Origin: Crocodylus rhombifer
Lineage: Eukaryota; Chordata; Crocodylia; Crocodylidae
Assembly: GCA_038503035.1 (NCBI GenBank)
Contig: JAVSML010025157.1
Coordinates: 343,462-407,461, forward strand
DNA: 64,000 bases
Reading direction: 5' to 3'
Position numbers and translations under genes: made by a program. A model generated the notes under the pieces. It saw only the letters and a list, made by a program, of their open reading frames with translations. It searched no databases and was not told the DNA's origin. Every line of letters starts with the position of its first letter. The stretch's first letter is position 1. Of the stretch, positions 1 to 12,415 are shown piece by piece.

Positions 1-3000
1 CCCCAAAAAGGACAAAGCTGAACAGCAGAGACTGAGGTGTTGAGTAGCAGGCCCAGGTGAAGGGTGTAGACAGAGAGGAAAAAGGGACCAAGGCTGTGAC
101 AGCGGAGACCCTGACAAGTGCCTCAGAAACCAACAGGTTGTATCCCCTTAAAAGGGAAGTACTGTGAAAAGACAAAAAGGCTCCAATGAAGCGAGACAGA
201 GCAGCCCCACAAAGTGACTACTGCCCCTCAAGGACCCTTCCCCATCAACAACAAGTAACATCTGAGTGACTGGAGGTAAAGTGGGGTTTAGGCAAGCAAG
301 TGGGCACCCCTGAAGGCCCTACAATAGGCTTTTAATCAGAATTTCTACTTTTTGTAGAACAACAGAAAAACTTGAGTATCTGATGCATCTTTCTGACTTC
401 AACCATGCTTTCTTCTCCTATTAAAAAAAAGAGGTGGCTGGAGACAGAAAAGGATCCCTCTGGAGTGATTCTGTTGATTGAAGATTTAGCTGTACCCTTA
501 TTTTTTGTATTAAACTGATCTGCTCTAGAGAGCTATTATTTTCACGAACAGAAAAATCACCCTGATACCAGCTGACCCGAGGTAACATATTTTTATGTCA
601 ACTTAATAGCATTAACCTTCCTCCTTGTTAGGAGAATATTACAACATAATGCCAGTATCCTTACCAAGTATATACAATAACCACCTTAAACCCTTAAGTA
701 CTATGGCAAACAAGTTTTTCTACATGGGAAACAGCAAGAAGCAAAAGCAAAGCTGACGGTTACTTGCAGGTGCAGAGCTGTAGGGACAAAGCACACATGG
801 ATATTAAAAGCCATTCATAGTTCTGCAATGTACCTTTAAATAGTGGAGACTTCTGCTGTATTCTCCAAAACTCTTTGTAAAGTACCTTAATTACCACAAC
901 AGGAGAGGAACAGAAGAAAAACCTATCTTCCTATTGCTGCACTATTACCAAATTAGGCTCACTTTTGTATGTTACTTGTTTGTAAGGAGAACATAAAATT
1001 GAAGGAATCTAAGCACCTGCTGAAATTTGCTCTATGCTTCCTAAGCTTTTCCACTGTTTATACAGATGTAACAATGTGACCTTTGAGACATTTTCTATTG
1101 CAAACAAAGCCATTAGTTTTCTGGTGAAAAGCTGATTTTCACTGAGAGCTTTTTAACTGTCAAGCAAAATATGGATTCTTGGGGTCAGATCCGCAGCTAA
1201 TGTTCATCAACAAAGTCAGCTGCATCACACCAGAAGAACAGCAAATTAAATCGAACCCAGGCTTAGAGTTGGGGGCAGTATCTGGTCAACTGGGTTCTGC
1301 CACTGACTTCAGTAAGGTAAGGATTATACCCTTTGGACATCATCCACTCACTTCCTTTTCTCTTATGAAAAGTCAGAATCTTTTTGCTTACTTCATTTAA
1401 TTCATTTAAAAAACATAATTTGCATCAATGCTTTAATCAAGGTCAGATAAAAACAGTAAAGTACCAGCAATGCGTATGCCCTCATCTTCTTCAGGGTGTA
1501 GCAAAACAGGTCCGTCTTTAAACTTCAGCCACCTACCTGCCTTCTCAGGTGCTACCTTCCAGGGATCTTATTAAACATAATTAAGCCCATTGTTAAAGTA
1601 ACATTTGCTGCGGTTCCAAGTCAGCACACCCTTGACAAAGGTCCTCACAATAAAGTCCATCAGTCCTCAAAAAGCAAAGTAAAAAATTCTCACTTTATTG
1701 TTGATTAACTAATTCCTAAATGCACTGGTAGCAAGAATACTCTTGCATTCTCTATTATGTTTGAAAAACTTATGCAATGTAAAACAACAACAATTTTATC
1801 TAAAAAGATTTAATTAAAATGAAGGCCTGAGCTACTTAATATTTATACTGAGGTCTCACTTAGGGGGAAGCCAAGTTGAGACCCTTGTGCTGAACAAATG
1901 TATATAAAAATGGTAGTGCCCAAAGCATTTATAAGTATTCATGTATCTATTGAAAGAAAAACGGATCCAACCAGAGGCCATGTACATATATTCAGTTTCT
2001 ATGGGAGAATTACTGTTTCCCAACAGAAACCAGAAGTATGCAGAAGTTCATGCTTTTTCTTCAAAAGCAAAAATGGCTACTCTAGGAAAAAAACTAACTC
2101 AATCTATAGCAAGGTAGAAATCAATCCTGCAGACCAGGAGGAATGGAGCCAGGGGAAAAACTTTCAGAGACCAGGATCTCCCAGGCTGGAGAAGGTGCAG
2201 GGGAGGGCAGCTGTTTCCACCCGTCATGTAGACGGGGAGGGAAGGGGAAGACAGTTGCCAACTTCTCCCCATTTGCTTCTCACTCTTGAGTCCTTGGTGT
2301 CAGAAGAATGCAGAAAGCTGTGTTATTCCCTCTGCTTGGATTGCTGGGCCCTGAGAGCTGAACTGCTTGCTTCTTTCATCAGAGTCCCTGGAATAAGAAT
2401 CAGGCAGGGGCTGCTTTGTTCCGCTGCTCCAGCCGCCCCCACCCCCTCCGGGAACAGGACGACTAGAACTGTTCAAGCCTTCCCCAGTCTGGCATCACCC
2501 TAGTGTCTGGAAGATGCAAGGAGCAGTAGAGGTGACTGCAGACTGAAAGTCTGTACTGTTCCCTTGCCTGGAATCTCTTCTAGCATTGGACATTTTTCAC
2601 CACTAAAACTGAACATTTTCCATACCCACACTTTCCAAGTGAATGAATCACTAATCAGATAAAACACAATGTGCACTTTGGACTGAATATGTGACTTTCA
2701 ACCAAGTAATTCAAAATAATTTTAAAACATTACAGTTCACAACACAACAATCAAGTGGGGAAAATAAAAAGTAGGAAGAGAATAAAGGAACAATTGAATG
2801 CAACTATGAAAGCAATGAAAATTTTTCCCCCCCCCAAAGTCTCCTCAGAATGAAAACAAGGTGTAAAAAGTTTTCAGGAACTATAATGTTTTTGAAAAAC
2901 TAAGTGAATATATGCATGAATCAACTGTACATACATCCACATAGAATAAGTAGATATAGTTATGAATTAAGGAGACTATATTTAATGACTGAATTCATTA

Positions 3001-4224
3001 TCATCTCAATATAAATTCTAATAAGACCTGAAATAAAACGAAACATTCTAGAAACTATAATGCAGAACATATTGCTTCTCTTATTAAAGAATGAAACAAC
3101 ATCCCCAATCAGTACATTTGGGGTCACCTCCAAAGCCAACAGGAGTCTCTTCAATGACTTCAAATGACTGTTCAGTGGCATCCAGTGAACAAGAAAGTCT
3201 TGAACACTCCCTGCCTTCTCAGATTCATCTCTGTGGTTATAGTTTGGACCAATCACTTGAGTACAGTTATTTATGTACTCTAATATGCATATATTATATG
3301 TCTTTATAAAGATATTCTCTCATTTTATATTTTTGAAGTATTTTCTTTCAATTAAAGGAGGAAATTGAGCTACGAACAACTTATCTATAACAATATTATA
3401 CCATCTAGAGTTTGTCTGAAATACATATATGAAATGCTTACAAGATAACTTTGTCATACTTTCTCAAATTTTATTAACCTGTGTGCACACTATTTACTTT
3501 TCAAAGCCCAAATACAGATTCTGCTTTAATGCAAGCCATTTAAAGCACTTAAGGTAGGGTAGGTTTTCCTCTACAAACTTTACTACATATAGAACCCACG
3601 CTGAAACAGCAGTAACTCAAAATATCAAGTTTGGTTACTGAAACAGACATTTCAATTTCATATCACTTAAAAAAATCCAACCCATTCTGCATAGCATGAG
3701 ACAAACTTAAGAGATACATTTTTCCAAGATGTTGAGCTGTGATGGCTCTGGCATCTCCAGTAACTGGAATAAGTGTAATTTGTATTACTAAGCATTTCCA
3801 AAAGAGGACGTAACCATGGTGCAAATGGTTTTGGAAAAATGTGGCAAAATAAAAAACAACCTTGGAAGAGAGAAGCTGGGCCTGAAAGTAAGCGGCAGAA
3901 ACCCCGACTTCAAACCTCAGACTTTGGGAGGACTTGCAGGCTAAAGCATAAATGCAGCTGGGAGATGAGCTGCTTATGGTAGATATTTGATTTTGTACCT
4001 AAACTCAATCCAGTGCCTAACTATTGGTACAGACATGCCCAGAACATCTGGGGACAATTAAATATTTCACACACATTTAGAGACCGTATTAGTTTGAAAG
4101 GCTTTTAAAATGATAGCTGGGAGACTGCTAGGCTGTCTTGCCTATCTGGAATATAGCATTGCCTTGCTGAAAAATTCCTGCTTTCCCACAAGGCTATGCA
4201 AGACTGATTATTTAATCTGCATGA
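1..4224. other. AT-rich non-coding stretch, probably CDYL intron
   Basis: No supported gene. It lies downstream of the CDYL exon on that gene's strand and is probably intron. A possible degenerate MITE lies at about 1175-1335, because it starts with a GGTCAGATCCGCAGC-type end and finishes near CACTGACTTCAGTAAGG, an arrangement I associate with old amniote repeats. The 606-nt open frame at 1898-2503 shows no domain and no codon signature, so I treat it as chance. Confidence 0.6.
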
Positions 4225-4675
4225 GAAACTGTGGCAGGATGGTCCCTAGGGCTGCCATGACCTCCCCTAGCGCCCTACCTACCCGTGCCAACCTGGGTCT
4301 TGAATGCACCCTCTATCTCGCCCGCCACGTCTTTGATCTTATTATTATTAATGGGAGGCTGCTTTCCTGCCCTCCTTGGCATGGGGCCAGTCCTGCTATA
4401 CCAGGATTCCGTTCTATTCCCTGTGCTGGTCCTCTCTCGGGGCCTACTCGATATGCTCGCCCCCCCTCCCAGGCCTGCTCAATATACACGCCCGCCCCTG
4501 GGGCCTCTCTCAATGGGCTCACTCCCCTCCCGGGGCTCCACAATTACAGGCAGTGCCCGACTTGGGCCTGCCTCCCGTACGTCCTGCGGTCACCCACACT
4601 CAGGCCTGTGCCTCGCGCCTCCCACAGTCTCACGCACACTCGGGCCTCGTCTCCCACGCTTCTCACGGTCCTGCC

Positions 4676-5060
4676 CTCACTGGGGCTTCACTCACGCTTC
4701 CCGCGCTCCTTCCCCTCCCCGGGGCCTTGCTCGCGCTTCCCACACTGGGGCCTTCTATGCCAGACTCGGGCCTGCGCTCGCGCCTCTCGCGCATCCGCCC
4801 GCATTGGGGCCTTCTATACTTGCGCCTCTCACACGCCCGCCCACACTGGGGCCTTCTATGCCCGGCTCGGGCTTCCCAAGGTTGGGGCTCAGGCGGCCTT
4901 AGCCTCACCTGGCCCCCAGACCCGCCTTCTCAGGCCTATGCCCCACTGGGGCTCTTCCCCACTAGCTCAGACCCACCTTCCTGGGCCTACGCCCCACTGG
5001 GCTTCTGCCTACGCACGACACTAAACCCTCCCCGAAGCTGCCCACACTGGGCAGGGGTCC
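4676..5060. repeat. GC-rich minisatellite inside LTR copy A
   Basis: A unit containing CACTGGGGCCTTCTATG or a close variant recurs at 4676, 4741, 4801, 4842, 4944, 4990 and 5044, with spacing of about 40-100 bp. The long open frames across this stretch come from its high GC content and are not genes. LTR copy B has a related short repeat (CCCGTGGGG at about 35360 and 35397). Confidence 0.6.
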
Positions 5061-5445
5061 GGACACCCCAAACGCAGCGCCTCCTGCAGCGCTAGAAACC
5101 CCCCCTTCTATTGGGGAGATCCCTTGAGGCCTCCTCCACCCCTACAGCCTCGCCCAGTCCTCCGGTTTTAACAATAACCCGAAACCAAAATCTCCCTCTC
5201 CTGGGTTCCAACACAACTTCCACGGAAAACCCCCTCCCTCCGGGGTTCTAACACCAGTTCCAGGCAAAAACCTGGCTCACACTCTCACGTATCTCCTTAT
5301 CAGGGTCTCCTCCACCCAGTACTGCCAAGCAGCCGCTCTCCAGCCACAAGGCTTCTCTAATGTTCTGCTCAGCTTGCTCACACAGAGCCCCCTCCTTCTC
5401 TCAGGCTGCCAGCAGGGGAACTGACTCTGGCCTCAGCTGTCTCTG

Positions 5446-5453
5446 TTTATAAA
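5446..5453 (-). promoter_or_regulatory. TATA box of LTR copy A
   Basis: TTTATAAA lies about 130 bp inside the 5' end of the LTR on the minus strand, downstream of the CCAAT and X-box motifs. This is the usual LTR promoter arrangement. Activity is not shown by sequence alone. Confidence 0.5.
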
Positions 5454-5462
5454 GGCCAGGCC

Positions 5463-5476
5463 CTGCCCCCTGGCGG
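5463..5476 (-). promoter_or_regulatory. CTCF-like core motif in LTR copy A
   Basis: On the minus strand the sequence is CCGCCAGGGGGCAG. It matches the CTCF core consensus CCACCAGGGGGCGC at 12 of 14 positions. It lies between the X-box and the TATA box. The matching place in LTR copy B (about 34840) is eroded. Binding is an inference. Confidence 0.35.
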
Positions 5477-5492
5477 TCAGCTGACCCAATTA

Positions 5493-5506
5493 GTTGCCAT
5501 AGCAAC
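5493..5506. promoter_or_regulatory. RFX X-box palindrome in LTR copy A
   Basis: GTTGCCATAGCAAC has two perfect inverted half-sites, GTTGC and GCAAC, with a 4-bp centre. This is the classic X-box bound by RFX-family factors. It lies upstream of the LTR TATA box. A 15-bp version survives at the same place in LTR copy B. Confidence 0.5.
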
Positions 5507-5590
5507 TGGCACCTGCTGCCCTAATGAATGGCAGCTAAACCCATTTACTACTATTCAGTAGCAGGCAACCTAGTACCCTGCTACAGAAAC

Positions 5591-6214
5591 CCTTAATATT
5601 AATGGGCCTAAGAAATACTGAAGATGACTTCTGAACTGTCAATTACAGCAAGCGGCTTTTGACTGTTATTGTGTATTTTGACAGCTCCACTGATCGAAGG
5701 AAGGTGAAGAAATGTGTATGGAAAAAGAAAAAGTAATTATTTGGAAAAAGCAAAGAATGCACTTTATTCCTGATGTAGCCAATGTTACTTAAGTTCCAAG
5801 AAACGTTATCTAATGACTGATTTTGTGTCTTGAGATATCATTATGATCATGTCATTTCCTGCTAAACAGAGATACAAGAGATTTTTTTTAAAAAAGGACT
5901 CTGATCCTTTTTTGACACCTCTCAAAATTATAAAGAATCTAAAAAGGGTAAATTCATATGGCCCAGTTTGATTCTTTTTTCGCTAGCTTTTGAATGTGCA
6001 TATAAAGCCAATGTTATTACCTAATGTAAAATTAACTGAATAATGTCTAAGTGTTTTTTTCTCCAGGATGACAGGAATTTTTTGCATATAGACGTATTTC
6101 TACCTTATCAAGAACTTTTTCTCATTTTCTTTTTAGAAGCTAAATAAGCTAAACACGTAATGAATTACTGTCGTCACTGGAATAGTGACATAATTTAATA
6201 GTTTTTGTATAAAA
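5591..6214. other. AT-rich stretch with no recognised feature
   Basis: It lies between the right target duplication of LTR copy A and the 5' truncation point of the next CR1. I see no gene or repeat in it. Confidence 0.5.
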
Positions 6215-8234
6215 AAGCTAAATCTATTCCAACACGGAGGAAAGGCAGCAAGAAGGCACAGCAGCCCCCCTGGCTCTCCAGAGACCTAGCGGACCTACTG
6301 TGGCTAAAAAGGAAAGCCTACAAAGGATGGAGGACGGGATTCACCTCCAAGGAGGATTACTCCGCGCTGGTCCGGTCCTGCAGGGACCAAACCAGGAAAG
6401 CCAAGGCTGCAACTGAACTCCAACTAGCTTCAGGTATCAAGGACAACAAAAAGTCCTTTTTCAGATATGTGGGGAGCTGGAGGAAAAGCAAGGGCAATGT
6501 TGGACCCCTGCTAAACCAGATGGGGCAACTGACAACTGACGCCCAGGAAAAAGCCAACCTATTAAATAGGTACTTTGCGTCAGTCTTTCATCAGTCACAC
6601 GGGATGCCCATGCCTGCTATGGGACAGGGAAATCTGGGTGAAGGGGATCCCCTACCCTCCATAAATGCTGACCTCGTAAAGGAACACCTTGAGAAGCTGG
6701 ATACCTTCAAGTCAGCCGGCCCTGATAATCTGCACCCGAGGGTACTCAAGGAGCTGGTGAGTGTCATAGCACGGATCTTTGAAAACTCCTGGCACTCTGG
6801 CGTAGCGCCCGAAGACTGGAAGAAGGCCAATGTGGTGCCGATCTTCAAGAAAGGGAGGAGAGTGGATCTGGCTAACTACAGGCCCATTAGCCTGACTTCT
6901 ATCCTGGGGAAGATCTTAGAAAAGTTTATTAAGGAGGCCATCCTTGAGGGACTGGCCCAGGCTAACATTCTAAGGGACAGCCAGCACGGGTTTGTTGCGG
7001 GTAGGTCTTGTTTGACCAATCTCATTTCCTTCTATGACCAGGCGACCTATCACCTGGACAAGGGAGAAGAGATTGATGTCATATATCTTGACTTCAAAAA
7101 AGCCTTTGATCTGGTATCCCATGATCACCTCTTGGCCAAACTGCCCAGTTGTGGCCTTGGCTCCACCACGATCCGCTAGCTGGGAAATTGGCTTCGTGGT
7201 CGGACCCAGAGGGTTGTGATTGATGGCAGTCACTCATCATGGTGCCCTGTGACCAGTGGGGTCCCTCAAGGCTCTGTCCTGGGACCCATACTGTTCAACA
7301 TCTTCATTAACGATGTGGACATTGGAGTCAGGAGTGGACTGGCCAAGTTCGCTGATGACACCAAACTTTGGGACAAAGCATCCACGCCAGAAGATAGGCG
7401 GGTGATCCAGGCTGACCTGGACAAGCTCAGCAAATGGGCAGACGAGAACCTCATGGTGTTTAACACCGAAAAATGCAAGGTTCTCCACCTTGGGAGGAAA
7501 AACCTGCAGCACCCTTATAGGCTCGGCAGTGCTACGTTGGTTAGCACTACAGAAGAAAAAGACTTGGGGGTCATCATTGACCACAAGATGAACATGAGCC
7601 TGCAATGCGATGCTGCGGCTAGTAAAGCAACCAAAATGCTGGCTTGCATCCATAGATGCTTCTCGAGGAAATCCCGGGACGTCATTCTCCCCTTGTACTC
7701 GGCCTTGGTGAGGCCGCAGCTGGAGTACTGCATCCAGTTTTGGGCTCCACAATTCAAAAAGGATGTGGAGAAGCTTGAGAGAGTCTAGAGGAGAGCCATG
7801 CGCATGATCAGAGGTCAGGAAAACAGATCTTACGATGACAGGCTGAGAGCCATGGGACTCTTTAGCCTGGAAAAGTGCAGGCTCAGGGGTGATCTGATGG
7901 CCACCTATAAGTTTTTCAGGGGTGACCACCAGGATCTGGGGGAACGTCTGTTCACTAGAGCGCCCCAAGGGATGACGAGGTCGAACGGTCACAAACTCCT
8001 GCAAGACCGTTTCAGGCTGGACATAAGGAAGAATTTCTTTACTGTCCGAGCCCCCAAGGTCTGGAACAGTCTGCCAGCGGAGGTGGTTCAAGCATCTACA
8101 TTGAACACCTTCAAGAGCAAATTGGATGCTTATCTTGCTGGGATCCTAGGACCCCAGCTGACTTCCTGCCCTTTGGGCAGGGGGCTGGACTCGATGATCT
8201 CCCGAGGTCCCTTCCAGCCCTAATGTCTATGAAA
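6215..8234 (+). mobile_element. CR1 LINE, 5'-truncated copy
   Basis: This is about 2.0 kb of a CR1 non-LTR retrotransposon, collinear with the minus-strand CR1 at 47512-51250. Homology begins at about 6215, in the segment between the endonuclease and reverse transcriptase domains, so the copy is 5'-truncated as is usual for CR1. It ends with the family 3' end CCAGCCCTAATGTCTATGAAAT at about 8234. No target duplication is evident, which is normal for CR1. Confidence 0.9.
6217..8223 (+). pseudogene. CR1 ORF2 fragment (reverse transcriptase), two nonsense mutations
   Basis: It encodes the reverse transcriptase of a CR1 LINE without the endonuclease. Motifs in order are NYRPISLT, GFVAGRS, YLDFKKAFD, VPQGSVLGP and the catalytic FADD box in FADDTKLW, followed by the conserved C-terminal region. 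The whole stretch stays in one frame, broken only by TAG at 7177-7179 (Trp codon in the intact relative) and TAG at 7786-7788 (Gln codon in the relative). A short in-frame deletion near 6771 removes four residues that are present in the 47.6-50.1 kb copy. The open frame upstream of 6215 begins at a TTG in flanking DNA and is not a real start. The gene is dead. Confidence 0.9.
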
Positions 8235-11200
8235 TAATACAAATTATGGGGGAAGGGAAGGGCAGTTCTTGATTTTCAAGTCAGCTGCTACATATTTTGT
8301 GCTTAAACCAATAAATTTAACTACGCAGCATCTCCCGAGAAATAGGCTTACCATGATATGTACTTATGCTTTGGTGTGGATAAAGCATAATTAATGTACG
8401 ATACTTTGACTCCAAATTTTCCCCACAAAACAGTAAGTGTGTGAATGTTATTAAAGCTAGCATTAAGGACATTTTGTTGCTAATGAAATCTTGCTGGAAA
8501 TAAGATGGTGGGATCTCTCAAAAGCCATTGGTACTGAAGAATTAAAAAAAAAAAAAAAATCACTGGACTTCAAAAACATTTCTGTCGGACACTATTTGAA
8601 ATATACGGTACTCAACCTTCAGGGGAACAGCAAGCATGTGAAGCCTCTAATGAAGTTAATTTTGATCTATGACAGCTTATGCTCTCACTGTAATCTATAA
8701 AGGTGCATATCTACCATGCCTTGTGACAGACTTCAGATTAACACAGCTAACTACCTCAATTACAAGAAAGAAGTAACAGATTTACACAGCATTAAAAATG
8801 ACCCTTAAATGTTTCTGCACATGCTTCTCAAGCCAAGGCCAGGAAGAAGCAAGCCATACAATCCCTGAATGCTTTTAGGTTCATTTTATCCAACTGTATC
8901 CAAGAAAACCAGTTTTAATCTGTATTACAAATTAACTTGTACTATTCAGTGAAGAACAAACCCTGAGATTATAAGCCTAAAAAGCCTGCTATTCATGAAT
9001 AGAGCTGTGTTAGTCTGAAGTCAGGCAGAAATCATGGCAGGGTTATACCTCAGGTATTAACTACTTCAGAAAGGCGTGAGCTTTGTAGGTGACAGCCTAC
9101 TTTGTTAGATTCTGTGAATGGCATTCATGGATTCTGACAACATAGGCTATTGCTTACAAAAGCTTATACCTTTCTGAATTGGATAGTTTCTAAGGTACCA
9201 CACCCTGCCCTGAATGGCCCAATCATTTTGTTGTGGAGTAGTTCAAAAAGACTCTGGTTCCCAGGTTTCTGCCTGTGTATATGGAAAAAGAGTCTTACAG
9301 CAAAGTGCAGACTTGCTGCCTTTACCACAAATTGACGTTCAAAGCCTGCATTTTACAGAACTTCTTAAATTTCCATCTCAATGGCTAGAAAAGGCCTACA
9401 GATGAAATTGTGGAAAACTGTGATCTTTCTACATTCTGAAGCGTATTTTTTAACCAACCATTCCTCACAAGTGCTCATCTATGTTACAGGAACAAATCTG
9501 GGTTAATTTGCATCTAAAATACTTTCGGCAATCATTAAAACCTTACCTCATAGTGGTGTGGCTGCCATTTTGAAATACTCCAACTGTTAATGCGGGCCTC
9601 AAGGGACAAGATAATTGACAGGATCTGTTCAGTCATGTGTGTGGCAAATACCAATTACACAACAGGCAGGATGGATGGCTCTAGGGAGCAGCAGAAAACA
9701 GCAGACCAGCTGGTCTGCTGGCTGCCTGGAAATAAGAGTCTAGTGGAAATTGAAGAAATGTGCTTTGTCAATGATTTCCTTGTTTTCACTGCTCTGAGAG
9801 GGAACCACAAAACCACGCAGGTAAGCATTACCCTTCTGCAATGTGGCCACAGTTAAGGGGCTGTAGCAGGCCACTGAGGTATTTGAACCCTCCTTAACAG
9901 TACCTTTTCCCTTATGCTCAGCCAGAGGACATGCTTAATCCTATAAACCAAACTCACTGGGGAATGCACTGATACAAGCACAACTTCTGTTGTTCACCAC
10001 TTTCAGGAGTGACAGCTGGACATTTGCCCAGGCCTCTCAGCTCTTCTGTGAATTCCAGTCCATCAGTTTTTGACCACTTCTAATTCTTTTCCCCAACTCT
10101 GGGTCCATTTTGTCAACTTTTAGCCCTCATTTTGTCCCAATATCTGTTGCCTGTCATTCTTACTCTCACTGCAGAAGATCTCTGGTTGGAAATCTTATTA
10201 CTTGGCTGACTTTCTCCACTACAAAATTCTGTCTTTCAGTTCTGCCTTTTTCCTAGCTAAGTAACTCCTCCTGCTTTCCTTGGTGAAACTGGAGGAGACA
10301 CAGCAATTTTAGATAAAACATTCAATCACCTTGGAGATAAAATTAAGAAAAGACATGACAGAAGAGTACCCCATTCTTGAATGGTCTCCCTCCCAGGCTG
10401 CCTGTTCTACTGCAATTCTTGCAACTCATAATGGCATTTTTTCACACCCAGTTCACCTCCTCCATTCCTTCAAGCAGACTGTTCAGCATTTCATGAAGTC
10501 TTTTCTCTGTTATTTAGCTAAGTCTGTGACTGCTTTCCTCAGACCTGAGGAAGGGCACATGTCCAACAGCTCTCCCAATTACACAGTTGTCCCAATAAAA
10601 GATATCACACAAAAATCCTTGCTTCTCAGACATTTCTTAGACCCTCATGGCTACAACACCATTCCAACCCTACTCCTCTGACAACCATTTTCAGTTTGAT
10701 GGATTTGTCTTTTCTGACAAAAAGTTTGATGAAAGATTCCAGACCAGCTCCAATAATAAGTCTGTTTTAAAACATTGTTTTATCCATCTGTGGGACTTTT
10801 GTTGGTCCTATATATTTTCCCCTGTGAAGAGAGATAAAGGAGATAGAAGTCATGCACTGCCATGATCATCAGAGTCATGAGATGGCTTTGTGCTGACATG
10901 GTAGTGTATTGGTTTTCTGGCTAGATGTCTTAAAAAGGCTGAACCAGAGGACAGCAGTTGAGGAAATGAGATAAGCAAACCTACAGCTACACAAATCTGA
11001 CATGCCCTCTTTCCTCCACAAAAGAGAGTCCTCGATTTCATTTCCTCACTATTCCATTCATTTATCTCCCCATTTATACTTATGGTGCTGTATTGTCTGT
11101 CATATGGCCTATGCTACCACCTCTGAGATCTGAATGCTAGACACTTTTGCCATTTGTAGCCAGTGATTTTGCCTTACTGGGATCTTTGTCGATCCTGCTT

Positions 11201-12413
11201 CTTGCTCTGAAAGCTAGGAGGTGACCATGCTGAAGATAGGACACTGTCCTCTGTCTGCAGATACCAACAATGCACATACTTTAGCTTCACATAGCATCCA
11301 TCACAAAGCCCCTGGACATCAGTTCTATACACTGGCATATCCTGAGTTTTTCTCCAGCTCCTATTTGTGTCCTGTGAGGTTTATGTTCCTCCTCTGTCCA
11401 TGCCCATGAAAAGATACTCCTGGCACCAATATGTGCATTACCATGGTTACCTAGCTCATCTGCAGTATAATGGCTGATCTGTGACCTGACATGGAGATCC
11501 CAGAGTGGGTTCCTCATTGCCCATCTCCTTCCAACCTCTCTTGCTGTGGCCAGGTTTTCTGAAAATTTGAATAAAATCAAGGCACTGGGCACTGACAGCT
11601 GCAGAGACCTCACACTTTTTGTGCCCATATGCTGTGCCTGTAACTGCACTTTTTGGTAATCCTGATTTGGATTTTAAACATTTTTGTCTCCTGTCCATAT
11701 TCTGATTCACATTCTGTTCCAAGATGCACATTTACTCTTTTGAAATTTGAGTCCTAAAAATACAGTCGTAAAAATATGATTGTACACAACGGTATGAACA
11801 TGTTTCTAATTGTTTGGGATGTTTGCCTTGCTAAGAAATCAAAGATCTTCAGGAGCAAAACAGTGAACAGGGAAGATTTAAACAGAGGGCTCAGTTGCAA
11901 AAACAGAAGCAGCTTTTCTCAGTAGTACAACTTTGCAAAACTAACTGAGATATTAGAAGAAGTTTGGCCTTATATCTAAATGGAGTCTTAAATATAAAAT
12001 AAGATATACAGACACATATTGATAAACTATAAAAAGAAAAGGCAAGACTGAATTCAGTCCAAAAAGCAAGCATTTTCATCTGCCCAACTGACTCAAATTT
12101 GCATAGGCACAAAACACATGAATGTTATTCTTAAAACATAATTCTCCTGGGTTCATTCCAGACAACAGTTAGGCAAAATAGAATGTAAACCACAGTAAAG
12201 AATCCCTAGTAAAATCACATGTCTATTCCCATCATTTATATTCCTAGCATTCATGACAAATTTGAGTTTTTAACCTATTTAGAAAAAATTCAAGCAATTC
12301 AAAAGCAATGGTGTAATCTTTGGGAATGGCACACTGAATGTTAAGTCAAACACAGATGTATCTTATGCTGATTCTGAAAACACAAATTGTCAATGGATCT
12401 CAGCAAAAAAAAG
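8235..12413. other. AT-rich non-coding stretch, probably CDYL intron
   Basis: No gene is supported. An A16 run lies at 8544-8559. A degenerate dispersed repeat lies at about 8990-9125, because it contains AGAGCTGTGTTAGTCTG and TGAGCTTTGTAGGTGACAGCC, phrases typical of an amniote repeat whose copies carry AAAGCTTATGC. The remaining short open frames show no domain. Confidence 0.5.
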
Positions 12414-12415
12414 TA

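Larger units (their letters stand above)
4230..5585 (-). mobile_element. Solo LTR of an LTR retrotransposon or endogenous retrovirus, copy A
   Basis: The element is 1356 bp and is bounded by TG and CA: on the minus strand it starts TGTAGCAGGG and ends CCTGCCACA. It is flanked by a perfect 5-bp direct repeat GAAAC (4225-4229 and 5586-5590), which is the integration signature. A TATA box (5446-5453), a CCAAT box and an X-box palindrome sit in promoter order near its 5' end. The GC-rich middle contains a minisatellite. A second copy of the family lies in the opposite orientation at 34728-35707. No internal gag, pol or env sequence is present, so this is a solo LTR. The superfamily is not resolved; 5-bp duplications fit ERVL-type or Gypsy-type elements. 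Confidence 0.8.

Noticed and set aside
1898..2503. 201-codon open frame in the first intron part
   Set aside because: No domain, no repeat match, no splice context. A frame of this length arises by chance in 64 kb.
4110..5024. 304-codon open frame and overlapping frames on both strands
   Set aside because: They lie in the GC-rich minisatellite of an LTR and several overlap in all frames, which shows a composition effect.
7237..8091. 284-codon minus-strand open frame, and a similar one at 47661-48518 on the plus strand
   Set aside because: Both are antisense to the CR1 reverse transcriptase and mirror each other because the underlying CR1 copies are homologous.
11440..11455. Palindrome ATTACCATGGTTAC resembling an X-box
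   Set aside because: A single imperfect match in unique AT-rich DNA without other regulatory context.
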